Part shown: positions 1 to 5,110 of the stretch, piece after piece
How the letters are laid out: the number at the start of each line of letters is the position of its first letter
Position numbering within the stretch: the first letter of the stretch is position 1
Assembly: GCA_030037185.1 (NCBI GenBank)
Contig: JASHRR010001004.1
Span: forward strand, 1 to 5,110
Direction of reading: 5' to 3'
Origin: Xanthobacteraceae bacterium
GTDB lineage: Bacteria; Pseudomonadota; Alphaproteobacteria; Rhizobiales; Xanthobacteraceae
DNA: 5,110 bases
Notes under the pieces: model-generated
Seen by the model: only the letters and a program-made list of their open reading frames with translations
Databases searched by the model: none
What the model was told of the DNA's origin: nothing
Translations under genes and position numbers: made by a program

Positions 1-1425
1 GCAGATGTTGGTGTAGTTGATGTTGCGGTTGACCACGTAGGTGACGTCGTCGCCGCACACACGCCGCCGCAACTGGTCGGCCGCTTCGCAAACTATGTGG
101 AAGTCGTCTCCGCGCGCTGCGAAAAGCTGCTCCAGCTCGCACCGAGGCAACGGATCGCCGGCCATCGCACGGTCAAGAATCGGTTGCACGCCGCCTCGCT
201 TCGCACTGCGGGTCTCGCCGGCGGACAGGATAATCGGAACTGGCCGACCGGCACCCGCTATCCATTCATCCGAGCGCGAATACCCCTCAGAGTCGCTGCT
301 GCGGAGAACCGCACTCCTGAGCGATGCGTCAACCCATCGATCTGCCTTCTCTATGTATTCCGGATAGATCGCCAATCGCTCAACCAGCGTCTTCGCTCCA
401 AGGGCAGTCTGTTGCTCAAGAAATTTCAAATTAGGCCAAGGCGCCTCCGGATTGACGTGATCGATTGTGACAGGGGAGACGCCCCCCCAATCATTGATCC
501 CCGCCCGGATCATCTCGACGAGAGGCCCGACTGCCAAATTCGGCGGTGCCTGGATGTTCATTGTTGGACCGAACAAAATCCGTGCGACTGCGATCGTCCA
601 CAGATGATCATCAAAGGCTGGCTCTGCCGTCTGCGCCATCCGGGTCGAAGGCTTGGCACGGAAGTTCTGGATGATGACTTCTTGGATATGTCCGTAACGA
701 CGATGGAGATCACGCAGGGCCAGGAGCGATTCGATTCGCTCACGACGGGTTTCTCCTATGCCGATGAGTATTCCTGACGTAAACGGTACCGCCGCCTCGC
801 CAGCAGCCGCAATCGTCGCAAGCCGAACCGACGGCAGCTTGTCGGGCGAGCCGAAATGCGGCCCTCCTCTTTCAGTCAGTCGGCTGGCGATGCTCTCCAG
901 CATGAGCCCTTGCGATACGCAAACCCCCCTGAGAGCAGTGATGTCGTCGTAGGTCATGACGCCGGCATTGAGATGCGGCAGCAATCCGGTCCTTTTGAAG
1001 ACGAGTTCCGCCATTGCCGATAGGTATTCGAGCGTCGTCGAAAATCCGAGCGCCTGCAGTGCTTCACGCGCCACCGCATAGCGCAGTTCCGGCTTGTCCC
1101 CGAGCGTGAACAACGCCTCGCGGCATCCGGCCTTAGCGCCAGCATGTGCGACAGCGAGCACTTCGTCGGGCGAGAGATAAGCAGACGCCGATTTGCGTGG
1201 CGGCTCTGCAAATGTGCAATACCGGCATGAATCCCTGCAGAGCTGCGTCAGCGGGATAAAGACCTTTTTGGAATATGAAACGAGCGTGCCGTGACCGCGA
1301 TCTCTGAGCGCGCCTGCCGCCCGCAACAGCACCTCCAGGTCATCAAATTCCGCCAGCGCCAGCGCCTGCTCGGCTCTCAAGTCGCCGGCGGTTGTCAGGT
1401 CAAAAAGGCGGTCCGCAATCCTCAT
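1..1425 (-). CDS. fbiC: Fused FO synthase (CofG-CofH type), 3' end cut by window edge
   Basis: Radical-SAM enzyme that makes FO (7,8-didemethyl-8-hydroxy-5-deazariboflavin), the chromophore of coenzyme F420, from 5-amino-6-ribitylaminouracil and tyrosine; cytosolic. I translated 475 residues from the ATG at 1425. The CofG half carries the [4Fe-4S] motif CRDSCRYC (Cys63, Cys67, Cys70), then ALFTLGD (104-110), LLPHLNAGVM (148-157), IGIGET (221-226), QNFRAKP (253-259), IQAPPNL (291-297) and DWGGVSP (312-318), all typical of the family. After a linker (about 375-450) the CofH half opens with GDDVTYVVNRNIN and the window ends at the first Cys of its cluster motif. Actinobacterial FbiC is about 850 residues, so roughly 380 are missing. 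The start is chosen because ATG overlaps the cofC stop (ATGA) and a GGAG lies 7 bases upstream, which implies translational coupling. No frameshift or lost catalytic residue is seen. The fusion call is firm; activity is inferred. Confidence 0.95.
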   Translation of the reverse strand, partial: MRIADRLFDLTTAGDLRAEQALALAEFDDLEVLLRAAGALRDRGHGTLVSYSKKVFIPLTQLCRDSCRYCTFAEPPRKSASAYLSPDEVLAVAHAGAKAGCREALFTLGDKPELRYAVAREALQALGFSTTLEYLSAMAELVFKRTGLLPHLNAGVMTYDDITALRGVCVSQGLMLESIASRLTERGGPHFGSPDKLPSVRLATIAAAGEAAVPFTSGILIGIGETRRERIESLLALRDLHRRYGHIQEVIIQNFRAKPSTRMAQTAEPAFDDHLWTIAVARILFGPTMNIQAPPNLAVGPLVEMIRAGINDWGGVSPVTIDHVNPEAPWPNLKFLEQQTALGAKTLVERLAIYPEYIEKADRWVDASLRSAVLRSSDSEGYSRSDEWIAGAGRPVPIILSAGETRSAKRGGVQPILDRAMAGDPLPRCELEQLFAARGDDFHIVCEAADQLRRRVCGDDVTYVVNRNINYTNIC

Positions 1426-2126
1426 CCCCTTGCTCCGGCCCGCAGGATCACGTCGGAAAGCACGTGCCAGCCTGCAACGTCATTCTCGTCCAAATACGCC
1501 TTCGTTCGTGTGGAGGAAACGATCCCCGCAAAAGCATAGAGATCTTGCGGATTGTCGATATCCCGGCTGATGCCAGGCACACGCAATATCAAAGGCGAAA
1601 TGGCGTGCCGCTCGGCGGCCTTGAGGTGGGGAAAAAAACTATCGTCGCCGAATGTCAGCGGCACGGCGCTCGGCGGCGAAACGACAATTGCGTTCGAGCC
1701 GAAGTCATCGTGCGACGGCACGATGGTGAAGGACGGCGGACGTCGATGCATGGCAAGTACCTGCGATATTTCGTCGGCTGTAACCAGCGGAATGTCGCCG
1801 GGCAACTGCATCATGCCGCCGACACCTTCGTCTGCGAGGCTTCGTGCGGCAGCGGCAACCGCTGCAGTATGGCCGCCGCGCGCATCGCTCGTCAGGATGC
1901 GCGCACCGTAAGATTCGGCCAGGCGAGCTGCCCGCGGATCGGCCGTAATGACTGCTACGCCTGCCAGCCCGTGTGCGCACGAGACCGCCGCGATCACATC
2001 CTCAAACATCGCGAGCACAAGCCCTTCCAGCAGGTGGCGCGGGACCGCCGGGGACAGCCGCTGCTTGGCGCCCTCTAGTTCCTTGACCGGAATCGCCGCC
2101 CAAATGTCCAAGCTCGTGTTGGTCAC
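1422..2126 (-). CDS. cofC: 2-phospho-L-lactate/phosphoenolpyruvate-type guanylyltransferase (F420 biosynthesis)
   Basis: Nucleotidyltransferase that joins GTP to a three-carbon phospho-acid (2-phospholactate, phosphoenolpyruvate or 3-phosphoglycerate, depending on lineage). The product is the activated side-chain unit that CofD/FbiA transfers to FO. From the GTG start the protein has 234 residues, normal or slightly long for CofC/FbiD. Visible landmarks are IPVKELEGAKQRL (12-24), LPGDIPLV (108-115, with the acidic residue expected for metal-nucleotide binding), DFGSNAIVVSPP (141-152), FGDDSFFPHLKAA (159-171) and GISRDIDNPQDL (185-196). The open frame continues 121 codons upstream to a TTG, but that part is Arg-rich and unlike the family. 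GTG at 2126 is preferred because it gives the usual N-terminus, and a GGGGTG lies 4 bases upstream. TTG codon 6 is an alternative. The stop overlaps the fbiC start (ATGA). The exact substrate cannot be read from the sequence. Confidence 0.92.
   Translation of the reverse strand: MTNTSLDIWAAIPVKELEGAKQRLSPAVPRHLLEGLVLAMFEDVIAAVSCAHGLAGVAVITADPRAARLAESYGARILTSDARGGHTAAVAAAARSLADEGVGGMMQLPGDIPLVTADEISQVLAMHRRPPSFTIVPSHDDFGSNAIVVSPPSAVPLTFGDDSFFPHLKAAERHAISPLILRVPGISRDIDNPQDLYAFAGIVSSTRTKAYLDENDVAGWHVLSDVILRAGARG
1433..1436 (-). promoter_or_regulatory. Ribosome binding site of fbiC inside the cofC 3' end
   Basis: On the minus strand GGAG lies 7 bases before the ATG at 1425. It sits inside the last codons of cofC. 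It supports the overlapping ATG as the real fbiC start and coupled translation of the two genes. Confidence 0.6.
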
Positions 2127-2467
2127 GCGACACCCCAGCTGGACGACGCTATCGCGACCGGAGCCGGCGCAAGGCGGTCCACGCCGTTCGTCTTGATAAC
2201 GTGGTCTCGGTTCAACCTGCCCTCCAAAGACCCTGCGTTTTCTCGGGTGTCGCCGCACGATGTCGGCGATGCCGAGAGGCGTCCCAATAAATAGGCGTAT
2301 TGCAACCGCCACCATGGAAATCGCGGGCCCAGCTTCAGGAGTGAAAGAGCCGCGTCGGATTTGTCTGGCCAAGCGGGCCCGTCTCGTTCGGTGTTGTCGA
2401 ACTGGTTGGCGCCCAGCCAAATCGTGAGGTCGGCGCTGTCCACCTCTGCTATGCTGAAACTCGCCAT
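2123..2467 (-). CDS. Unrecognised 114-codon frame coupled to cofC
   Basis: I do not recognise this protein. It opens MASFSIAEVDSADLTIWLGA and its first half (to about residue 65) has reasonable composition and GC-rich third positions, as expected for real coding in this genome. The second half is rich in Ser, Arg and Ala and looks less protein-like. No signal peptide, membrane segment or known motif is seen. Its TGA overlaps the GTG start of cofC (GTGA), the same kind of junction as cofC-fbiC, which is the main argument that it is or was translated. An AGG lies only 3 bases before the ATG, too close to be a good ribosome site. It is in frame with the 29-codon frame directly upstream, separated by a single TAG. 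It may be the rest of a broken operon gene, a small real gene, or chance in high-GC DNA. Confidence 0.3.
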   Translation of the reverse strand: MASFSIAEVDSADLTIWLGANQFDNTERDGPAWPDKSDAALSLLKLGPRFPWWRLQYAYLLGRLSASPTSCGDTRENAGSLEGRLNRDHVIKTNGVDRLAPAPVAIASSSWGVA

Positions 2468-2470
2468 GAC

Positions 2471-2560
2471 CTATCGCGGGTTCCGACAAATAGTTTTCGA
2501 GGTGCTCAAGGGGTCAAAAGATTCAACGGCGACGCGGCGGTCCGCCTCTCGTTTGTGCAT
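2471..2560 (-). CDS. Possible 29-residue small protein or start of an interrupted gene
   Basis: A short frame starting MHKREADRRVAVESFDPL and ending at a TAG. Its main support is a good ribosome site: GGGAG 7 bases before the ATG. The following 114-codon frame is in the same phase and begins just after the TAG. The two could therefore be one gene of about 145 codons broken by an amber codon, or this could be a leader-type peptide ahead of the F420 genes. An alternative ATG lies six codons upstream (2578). The peptide is charged, has no recognisable motif and matches nothing I know. It may be non-coding. Confidence 0.25.
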   Translation of the reverse strand: MHKREADRRVAVESFDPLSTSKTICRNPR

Positions 2561-3195
2561 GGTAACTCTCCCAGCCATCAGCTATTCCGGCTTGATCCGG
2601 AAAAGCGCGCGCTATCTCCCCGATGAACCGCGCGACTTTTGCCCATTTTACGCCCGGTTTTGGCCGAGGGGAAGATTGTCGCCCGCGAACAGCTATACAA
2701 AGACAGAGGCGGCAGTGCGATGTCTCCAATCGTGACTGGGGAGCAAGAACCGGACCTTCCGTCCTCAGCGGAGCGCGGATGTCCGAGGGCATCGGCACAA
2801 GACCAATCCCGCCGACGTAGGCCTCGCTTCAGTCTGGGACCATCGGCAAGTACGCATTGCGGCGCGCATATTCCGAGCGGGCAGTTGGCACCCGAGGGAG
2901 GGCTTCGGCAGCCCTGCAGCCGATTCATCCATCACCAGGCTTACGGTGTAACCATTGTGATGGACGAGCCGGCCGATTGCGCCCTGGTGCTCAGAAAGAG
3001 TGGGCGCGCCTGCTCGCGGTCTGATGCGCCGCGCAGCAATCGCCGGTACGTCGGGCGCTGACTGCCGCCGCGGGTGGCCCGCAACGCCTGTCCTGACCGC
3101 TAGCGATACTGCGGGCATGACAAAGCGACCTTCACACCGCAAGCCAGCGCCGCCGCTACTGTTTTGCCCGGGCCGAGCGGACGATCCGCCAGGTC
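2561..3195. other. Intergenic stretch without a supportable gene
   Basis: Open frames occur on both strands, but their translations are rich in Arg, Ser, Pro and Cys, they overlap each other, and they lack family motifs, so I call none. A minus-strand stretch at about 2523-2660 (containing VKWAKVARFIGEIARAF) looks somewhat protein-like and could be a decayed gene end. Inverted repeats are present: a 6-bp TTCCGG/CCGGAA pair at 2585-2602, a 6-bp AGGGCT/AGCCCT hairpin at 2899-2915, and the larger palindrome listed separately. The promoter of the cofC operon probably lies here, but I cannot point to convincing -35 and -10 boxes. Confidence 0.55.
2925..2967. repeat. Imperfect 20-bp palindrome with 3-base loop
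   Basis: The arms 2925-2944 and 2948-2967 match as inverted repeats at 16 of 20 positions. The outer 11 positions match with one exception, and that pair becomes a U-G wobble in minus-strand RNA. The loop is GGT. Neither side is followed by a T-run, so it is not an ordinary terminator. It could be a REP-like element, an operator or a decayed element end. Only one copy is visible here, so its repetitive nature is not shown. Confidence 0.5.
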
Positions 3196-3345
3196 ATGAG
3201 GATTAAGCCCCGGCCGGTTAGCGCTGCAAACCCGCCCTCCGGTGCTGATTGGGTTCACGAAATCAACCATGACGGTTACCGGATGATCGTCCGCCGTGAT
3301 TAACCCCTGCCGCGGCTTTATAGCCGCAACGCGTCTAAAGGCTGA
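3196..3345 (+). pseudogene. Decayed N-terminus of an ATP-dependent DNA ligase (LigD-like ligase domain)
   Basis: The frame from ATG 3196 reads MRIKPRPVSAANPPSG, ADWVHEINHDGYRMIVRRD, then TAA at 3301-3303. It continues in the same phase with PLPRLYSRNASKG to a TGA at 3343-3345. This resembles the start of the small ATP-dependent DNA ligases of Bradyrhizobium and relatives, which read roughly PPSG-DWVHEIKHDGYR-IVRRDG--VRLYSRN. In intact enzymes the Lys of the K-x-D-G motif is the residue that becomes adenylated; here codon 3265-3267 is AAC (Asn). Both an internal stop and a lost catalytic residue are therefore present, and the rest of the ligase (over 200 residues) is absent. The relic ends beside the terminator of the hydrolase gene on the other strand. 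Family assignment is from memory of the motif; the decay is seen directly. Confidence 0.72.
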
Positions 3346-3379
3346 AACGCCGCCAGCCTCCAACGTGAGACCGGCGGCG
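3345..3379 (-). terminator. Rho-independent terminator of the alpha/beta hydrolase gene
   Basis: The arms 3367-3379 and 3348-3360 form a 13-bp stem in minus-strand RNA, with 11 Watson-Crick pairs and two G-U wobbles, closing a 6-base loop. UUU follows (3347-3345), and a further UUU comes shortly after. The stem starts 11 bases past the hydrolase stop. On the plus strand the two wobbles become A-C mismatches, so the hairpin is better in the minus direction, in agreement with its role. The U-tract is short. Confidence 0.7.
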
Positions 3380-3390
3380 ACTACGGCTGA

Positions 3391-4107
3391 TTAGTTGACC
3401 GCCATTTCGGCGCTCACGCTGTTCGCCGCCTTGGCAATGAGCGTCGCCACGGCCTCCGGCTTCGAAATATAAATCGCATGGCTGCCGGCAGCTTCCGCGA
3501 TAGTCGAGCCGGCGCGCGTTGCCATCTGGCGCTGAGCAGGCGGAGGGATCATCTTGTCCTCGGTCGCGACCAGGTACCAGCTTGGCTTGATCTTCCAGGC
3601 AGGCTCGGTCACCGCGCCGGAGAGGGCACCAACGCCCCACGGCACCTGAGAGTCGGCCAGGAACGCAGCCTTTGCTTCGCTGACGTCTGCGGCGAACGAC
3701 GCGCGGAACTTCGTCTTGTCGAGGAACAGATAGCCATTGTGCGGCGGCAAAATCGGCGGAACCGGTGCGCCCGGAGGCGGATTCTTGATGAGGGTCTCGA
3801 CGGACTCGCCTTTATCCGGGGCAAACGCCGTAATGTAGACGAGCCCCGCGACCTTCGGGTCTGTGCCGGCTTCGGTGACGACGACGCCGCCGTAGGAGTG
3901 ACCGACCAACACGACCGGCCCTTGCGCCCGAGCGATTGCGAGCCGCGTAGCGGCCAGGTCGTCAGCCAGGGACGTCGTCGGATTCTGAACGATGCTGACG
4001 TTGTATCCGTCGTTCTTCAAAATGTTGTAAACGCCTTCCCAGCCTGCGCCGTCAACGAAGCCGCCGTGTACGAGGACGACGGATACCGGTGATGTTGAAC
4101 GTCCCAT
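3391..4107 (-). CDS. Alpha/beta hydrolase (small esterase-like, salicylate-esterase type)
   Basis: A 238-residue single-domain alpha/beta hydrolase, about the usual size for the small plant-MES-like/bacterial EstC-like group. The oxyanion-loop motif VLVHGGF is at 11-17. The nucleophile elbow VGHSYGG (68-74) gives Ser71. The acid is Asp184 in LVATEDKMIP, and His210 in GSHAIYIS completes the triad, followed by the usual C-terminal helix ending EAVATLIAKAA. No signal peptide or membrane segment is seen, so it is probably cytosolic. The ATG at 4107 has AAGGGAG 7 bases upstream, which fixes the start. The gene is monocistronic, ends in an intrinsic terminator and is divergent from a LysR regulator that probably controls it. 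The substrate cannot be deduced; ester or lactone hydrolysis is the family expectation. No evidence ties it to the F420 genes, from which about 1.2 kb separates it. Confidence 0.9.
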   Translation of the reverse strand: MGRSTSPVSVVLVHGGFVDGAGWEGVYNILKNDGYNVSIVQNPTTSLADDLAATRLAIARAQGPVVLVGHSYGGVVVTEAGTDPKVAGLVYITAFAPDKGESVETLIKNPPPGAPVPPILPPHNGYLFLDKTKFRASFAADVSEAKAAFLADSQVPWGVGALSGAVTEPAWKIKPSWYLVATEDKMIPPPAQRQMATRAGSTIAEAAGSHAIYISKPEAVATLIAKAANSVSAEMAVN

Positions 4108-4246
4108 GGCAAGTCTCCCTTAAAGGTTAATGCGTGCGGGCAACCCGCGCTTGAAATTTGCGGTTTCCTACTTGCCAGATTTCGATATAGCTGATTAGTT
4201 CAATTTTATACCCATCCCCCTGACCATTCAGCTAGGTATCCTATCA
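4108..4246. promoter_or_regulatory. Divergent promoter/operator region between hydrolase and lysR
   Basis: This 139-bp region separates two divergent starts, and its part from about 4150 to 4246 is clearly more AT-rich than the surroundings. A TATAAA-like box on the minus strand lies near 4210-4215 and could serve the hydrolase. On the plus strand the same AT-rich stretch (TTTATA) could serve lysR, but no good -35 box is seen for either. LysR proteins bind partly dyad sites containing T-N11-A, usually in such a divergent region. An imperfect dyad (TTCA-TAGG-tat-CCTA-TGAA, arms differing by two bases) at about 4228-4251 overlaps the lysR start and is a candidate for autoregulation. A 7-bp hairpin with one wobble lies at 4134-4150 in the hydrolase leader. 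The exact sites are inference. Confidence 0.5.
4115..4121 (-). promoter_or_regulatory. Ribosome binding site of the hydrolase gene
   Basis: AAGGGAG on the minus strand, 7 bases before the ATG at 4107; a strong Shine-Dalgarno match that decides the start. Confidence 0.75.
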
Positions 4247-5110
4247 ATGAAGTGGACGGATCGGATCGGTCGGCGCGTCAAGCTGCGCGACCTACACATT
4301 GCGCTCGCGGTTGCGGAAGCAGGCAGCATGACACGGGCGGCGGAAGACTTGGCGGTGTCCTATCCGGTCGTATCCAAGACGATTTCGGAGTTGGAGCACA
4401 CCCTTGGCGTCAAGCTCTTTGACCGCAGCATTGCAGGGGTCGAGCCAACGCACTACGGCCACGCCTTGCTCAAATCCGGAGTCGCCGTGTTCGACGAAAT
4501 GCGCAAAGCGTTGCAGCAAATAGATTCCATCAAACAGCCAGACGCAGGCGAACTGCGGATTGGGTCGTCAATCGTGACGGATGCCGGTCTGCTTCCGGCG
4601 ATCATGGAGCGCTTTTCGCAAGATTTCCCGCGCGCGGTGGTCGACATTCTGGCTGAAAACATCGCAATTCAGCAATATGACAATTTGCGCGATCGAAAAG
4701 CTGAGCTGGTATTCGGGCGACTTCCCACACCGATGACCGAACCGGATTTGGTCGCGGAGACGTTGTTTGATGAACCGAATATCGTTGTCGCCGGGTCCGA
4801 GAGTCGTTGGGCCAGGCGGCGAAACCTGACGCTTGCCGATTTGATTGGTGAGCCATGGGTGTTGGCGCAACCGGGTAGCTTGGCGCGATCGCTCCACGAC
4901 GAAGTGTTCCGAAAGAATGGCCTTGAACCTCCCTCCGCAACGGTACTGACGGTATCGCTCCATCTTTACATGCGGCTGATCGAAACGGGACGGTGGCTTG
5001 GTCTCGTCCCCGCTTCCGTCATGCGCTTTGGCGGCCGGCAAATGCACCTCAAGGTTCTACCGGTCAAAGTGTCATCGCCTCCCGCGCCGGTCGGGTTCAT
5101 CACAGTCAAG
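4247..5110 (+). CDS. LysR-family transcriptional regulator, 3' end cut by window edge
   Basis: DNA-binding regulator; 288 residues are present with no stop. The N-terminus MKWTDRIGRRVKLRDLHIAL leads into the LysR winged HTH at about 13-72, with recognition-helix residues around AVSYPVVSKTISELEHTLG and LFDRSIAGVEPTHYG. The effector-binding domain starts near GELRIGSS (101-108) and contains RLPTPMTEPDLVAETLFDE, GEPWVLAQPGS and GRWLGLVPASVMRFGG. Close relatives run about 20 residues longer, so only the tail is missing. The ATG at 4247 is preferred because the next in-frame ATG (codon 28) would cut the HTH and an in-frame TAG lies upstream; its ribosome site is weak (AGG about 9 bases away). It is divergent from the hydrolase gene and is therefore its likely regulator. 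The effector is unknown. Confidence 0.93.
   Translation, partial: MKWTDRIGRRVKLRDLHIALAVAEAGSMTRAAEDLAVSYPVVSKTISELEHTLGVKLFDRSIAGVEPTHYGHALLKSGVAVFDEMRKALQQIDSIKQPDAGELRIGSSIVTDAGLLPAIMERFSQDFPRAVVDILAENIAIQQYDNLRDRKAELVFGRLPTPMTEPDLVAETLFDEPNIVVAGSESRWARRRNLTLADLIGEPWVLAQPGSLARSLHDEVFRKNGLEPPSATVLTVSLHLYMRLIETGRWLGLVPASVMRFGGRQMHLKVLPVKVSSPPAPVGFITVK

Noticed and set aside
97..777. Plus-strand open frame of 226 codons
   Set aside because: It lies opposite fbiC, whose minus-strand frame has clear radical-SAM motifs; the plus-strand translation is Arg/Pro-rich and without motifs.
1392..2078. Plus-strand open frame of 228 codons
   Set aside because: It is antisense to cofC and has the composition of a shadow frame in high-GC DNA.
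2585..2602. TTCCGG/CCGGAA inverted repeat as a terminator or operator of the cofC operon
   Set aside because: Only 6-bp arms, no U-tract in the relevant direction, and no independent support.
2639..3061. Plus-strand 140-codon frame and the minus-strand 125-codon frame at 2765-3142 as genes
   Set aside because: Both are Arg/Ser/Cys/Pro-rich, overlap each other and run through the palindrome; no family motif or convincing ribosome site was found.
3312..3327. GCGGCT-ttat-AGCCGC hairpin as a terminator
   Set aside because: No U-tract follows on either strand, and the bases are explained as ligase-relic codons; the stem at 3348-3379 is a much better terminator.
3478..4092. Plus-strand open frame of 204 codons
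   Set aside because: It is antisense to the alpha/beta hydrolase, which has a full catalytic triad and a ribosome site.
4568..5047. Minus-strand open frame of 159 codons
   Set aside because: It is antisense to the LysR regulator, whose plus-strand frame is open to the window edge with the correct domain order.
1..5110. CRISPR array, tRNA, insertion-sequence ends or toxin-antitoxin pair
   Set aside because: No regularly spaced direct repeats, no tRNA-like cloverleaf, no transposase and no toxin or antitoxin motif was seen on reading both strands.

Overview
The window looks like a piece of an alphaproteobacterial chromosome, most likely Rhizobiales of the Bradyrhizobium/Rhodopseudomonas type. 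This is an inference from the high-GC coding, the style of the LysR regulator and alpha/beta hydrolase, and a LigD-like ATP-dependent DNA ligase remnant of the kind common in that group. No rRNA, tRNA, CRISPR array, insertion sequence or phage gene is visible.

Left part (1-2126, minus strand): two genes of coenzyme F420 biosynthesis in a tightly overlapping operon. The upstream gene (1422-2126) is a CofC/FbiD-type guanylyltransferase, which activates a three-carbon phospho-acid with GTP. Its TGA overlaps, as ATGA, the start of a fused FO synthase of the FbiC type (CofG half plus CofH half). FO synthase makes the deazaflavin chromophore from the riboflavin precursor 5-amino-6-ribitylaminouracil and tyrosine. 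The left edge cuts this gene exactly at the first cysteine of its second radical-SAM cluster motif, so only the CofG half and the linker are present. CofD/FbiA and CofE/FbiB, which would complete F420, are not in the window; they may lie beyond the left edge or elsewhere.

Middle (2123-3390): about 1.2 kb without a confidently recognised intact gene. Just upstream of cofC, on the same strand, lie a 29-codon and a 114-codon reading frame that are in frame with each other and separated by one TAG. The second overlaps the cofC start as GTGA. They may be a broken or unusual first gene of the operon, or chance. Further right there is a long imperfect palindrome (2925-2967) and, on the plus strand, the decayed N-terminus of an ATP-dependent DNA ligase (3196-3345). 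The relic has an in-frame stop, and its catalytic lysine is replaced by asparagine.

Right part (3345-5110): a small alpha/beta hydrolase with a complete Ser-Asp-His triad (minus strand, 3391-4107), followed by a convincing intrinsic terminator. It is divergent from a LysR-family regulator (plus strand, 4247 to beyond the right edge). The AT-rich 139-bp intergenic region presumably carries both promoters and the LysR operator. This is the usual layout for a LysR protein controlling a divergently transcribed enzyme gene.

I found no clearly new multi-gene system. The items most worth a second look are the F420 operon in a proteobacterial setting, the TAG-split frames coupled to cofC, the ligase relic and the palindrome.
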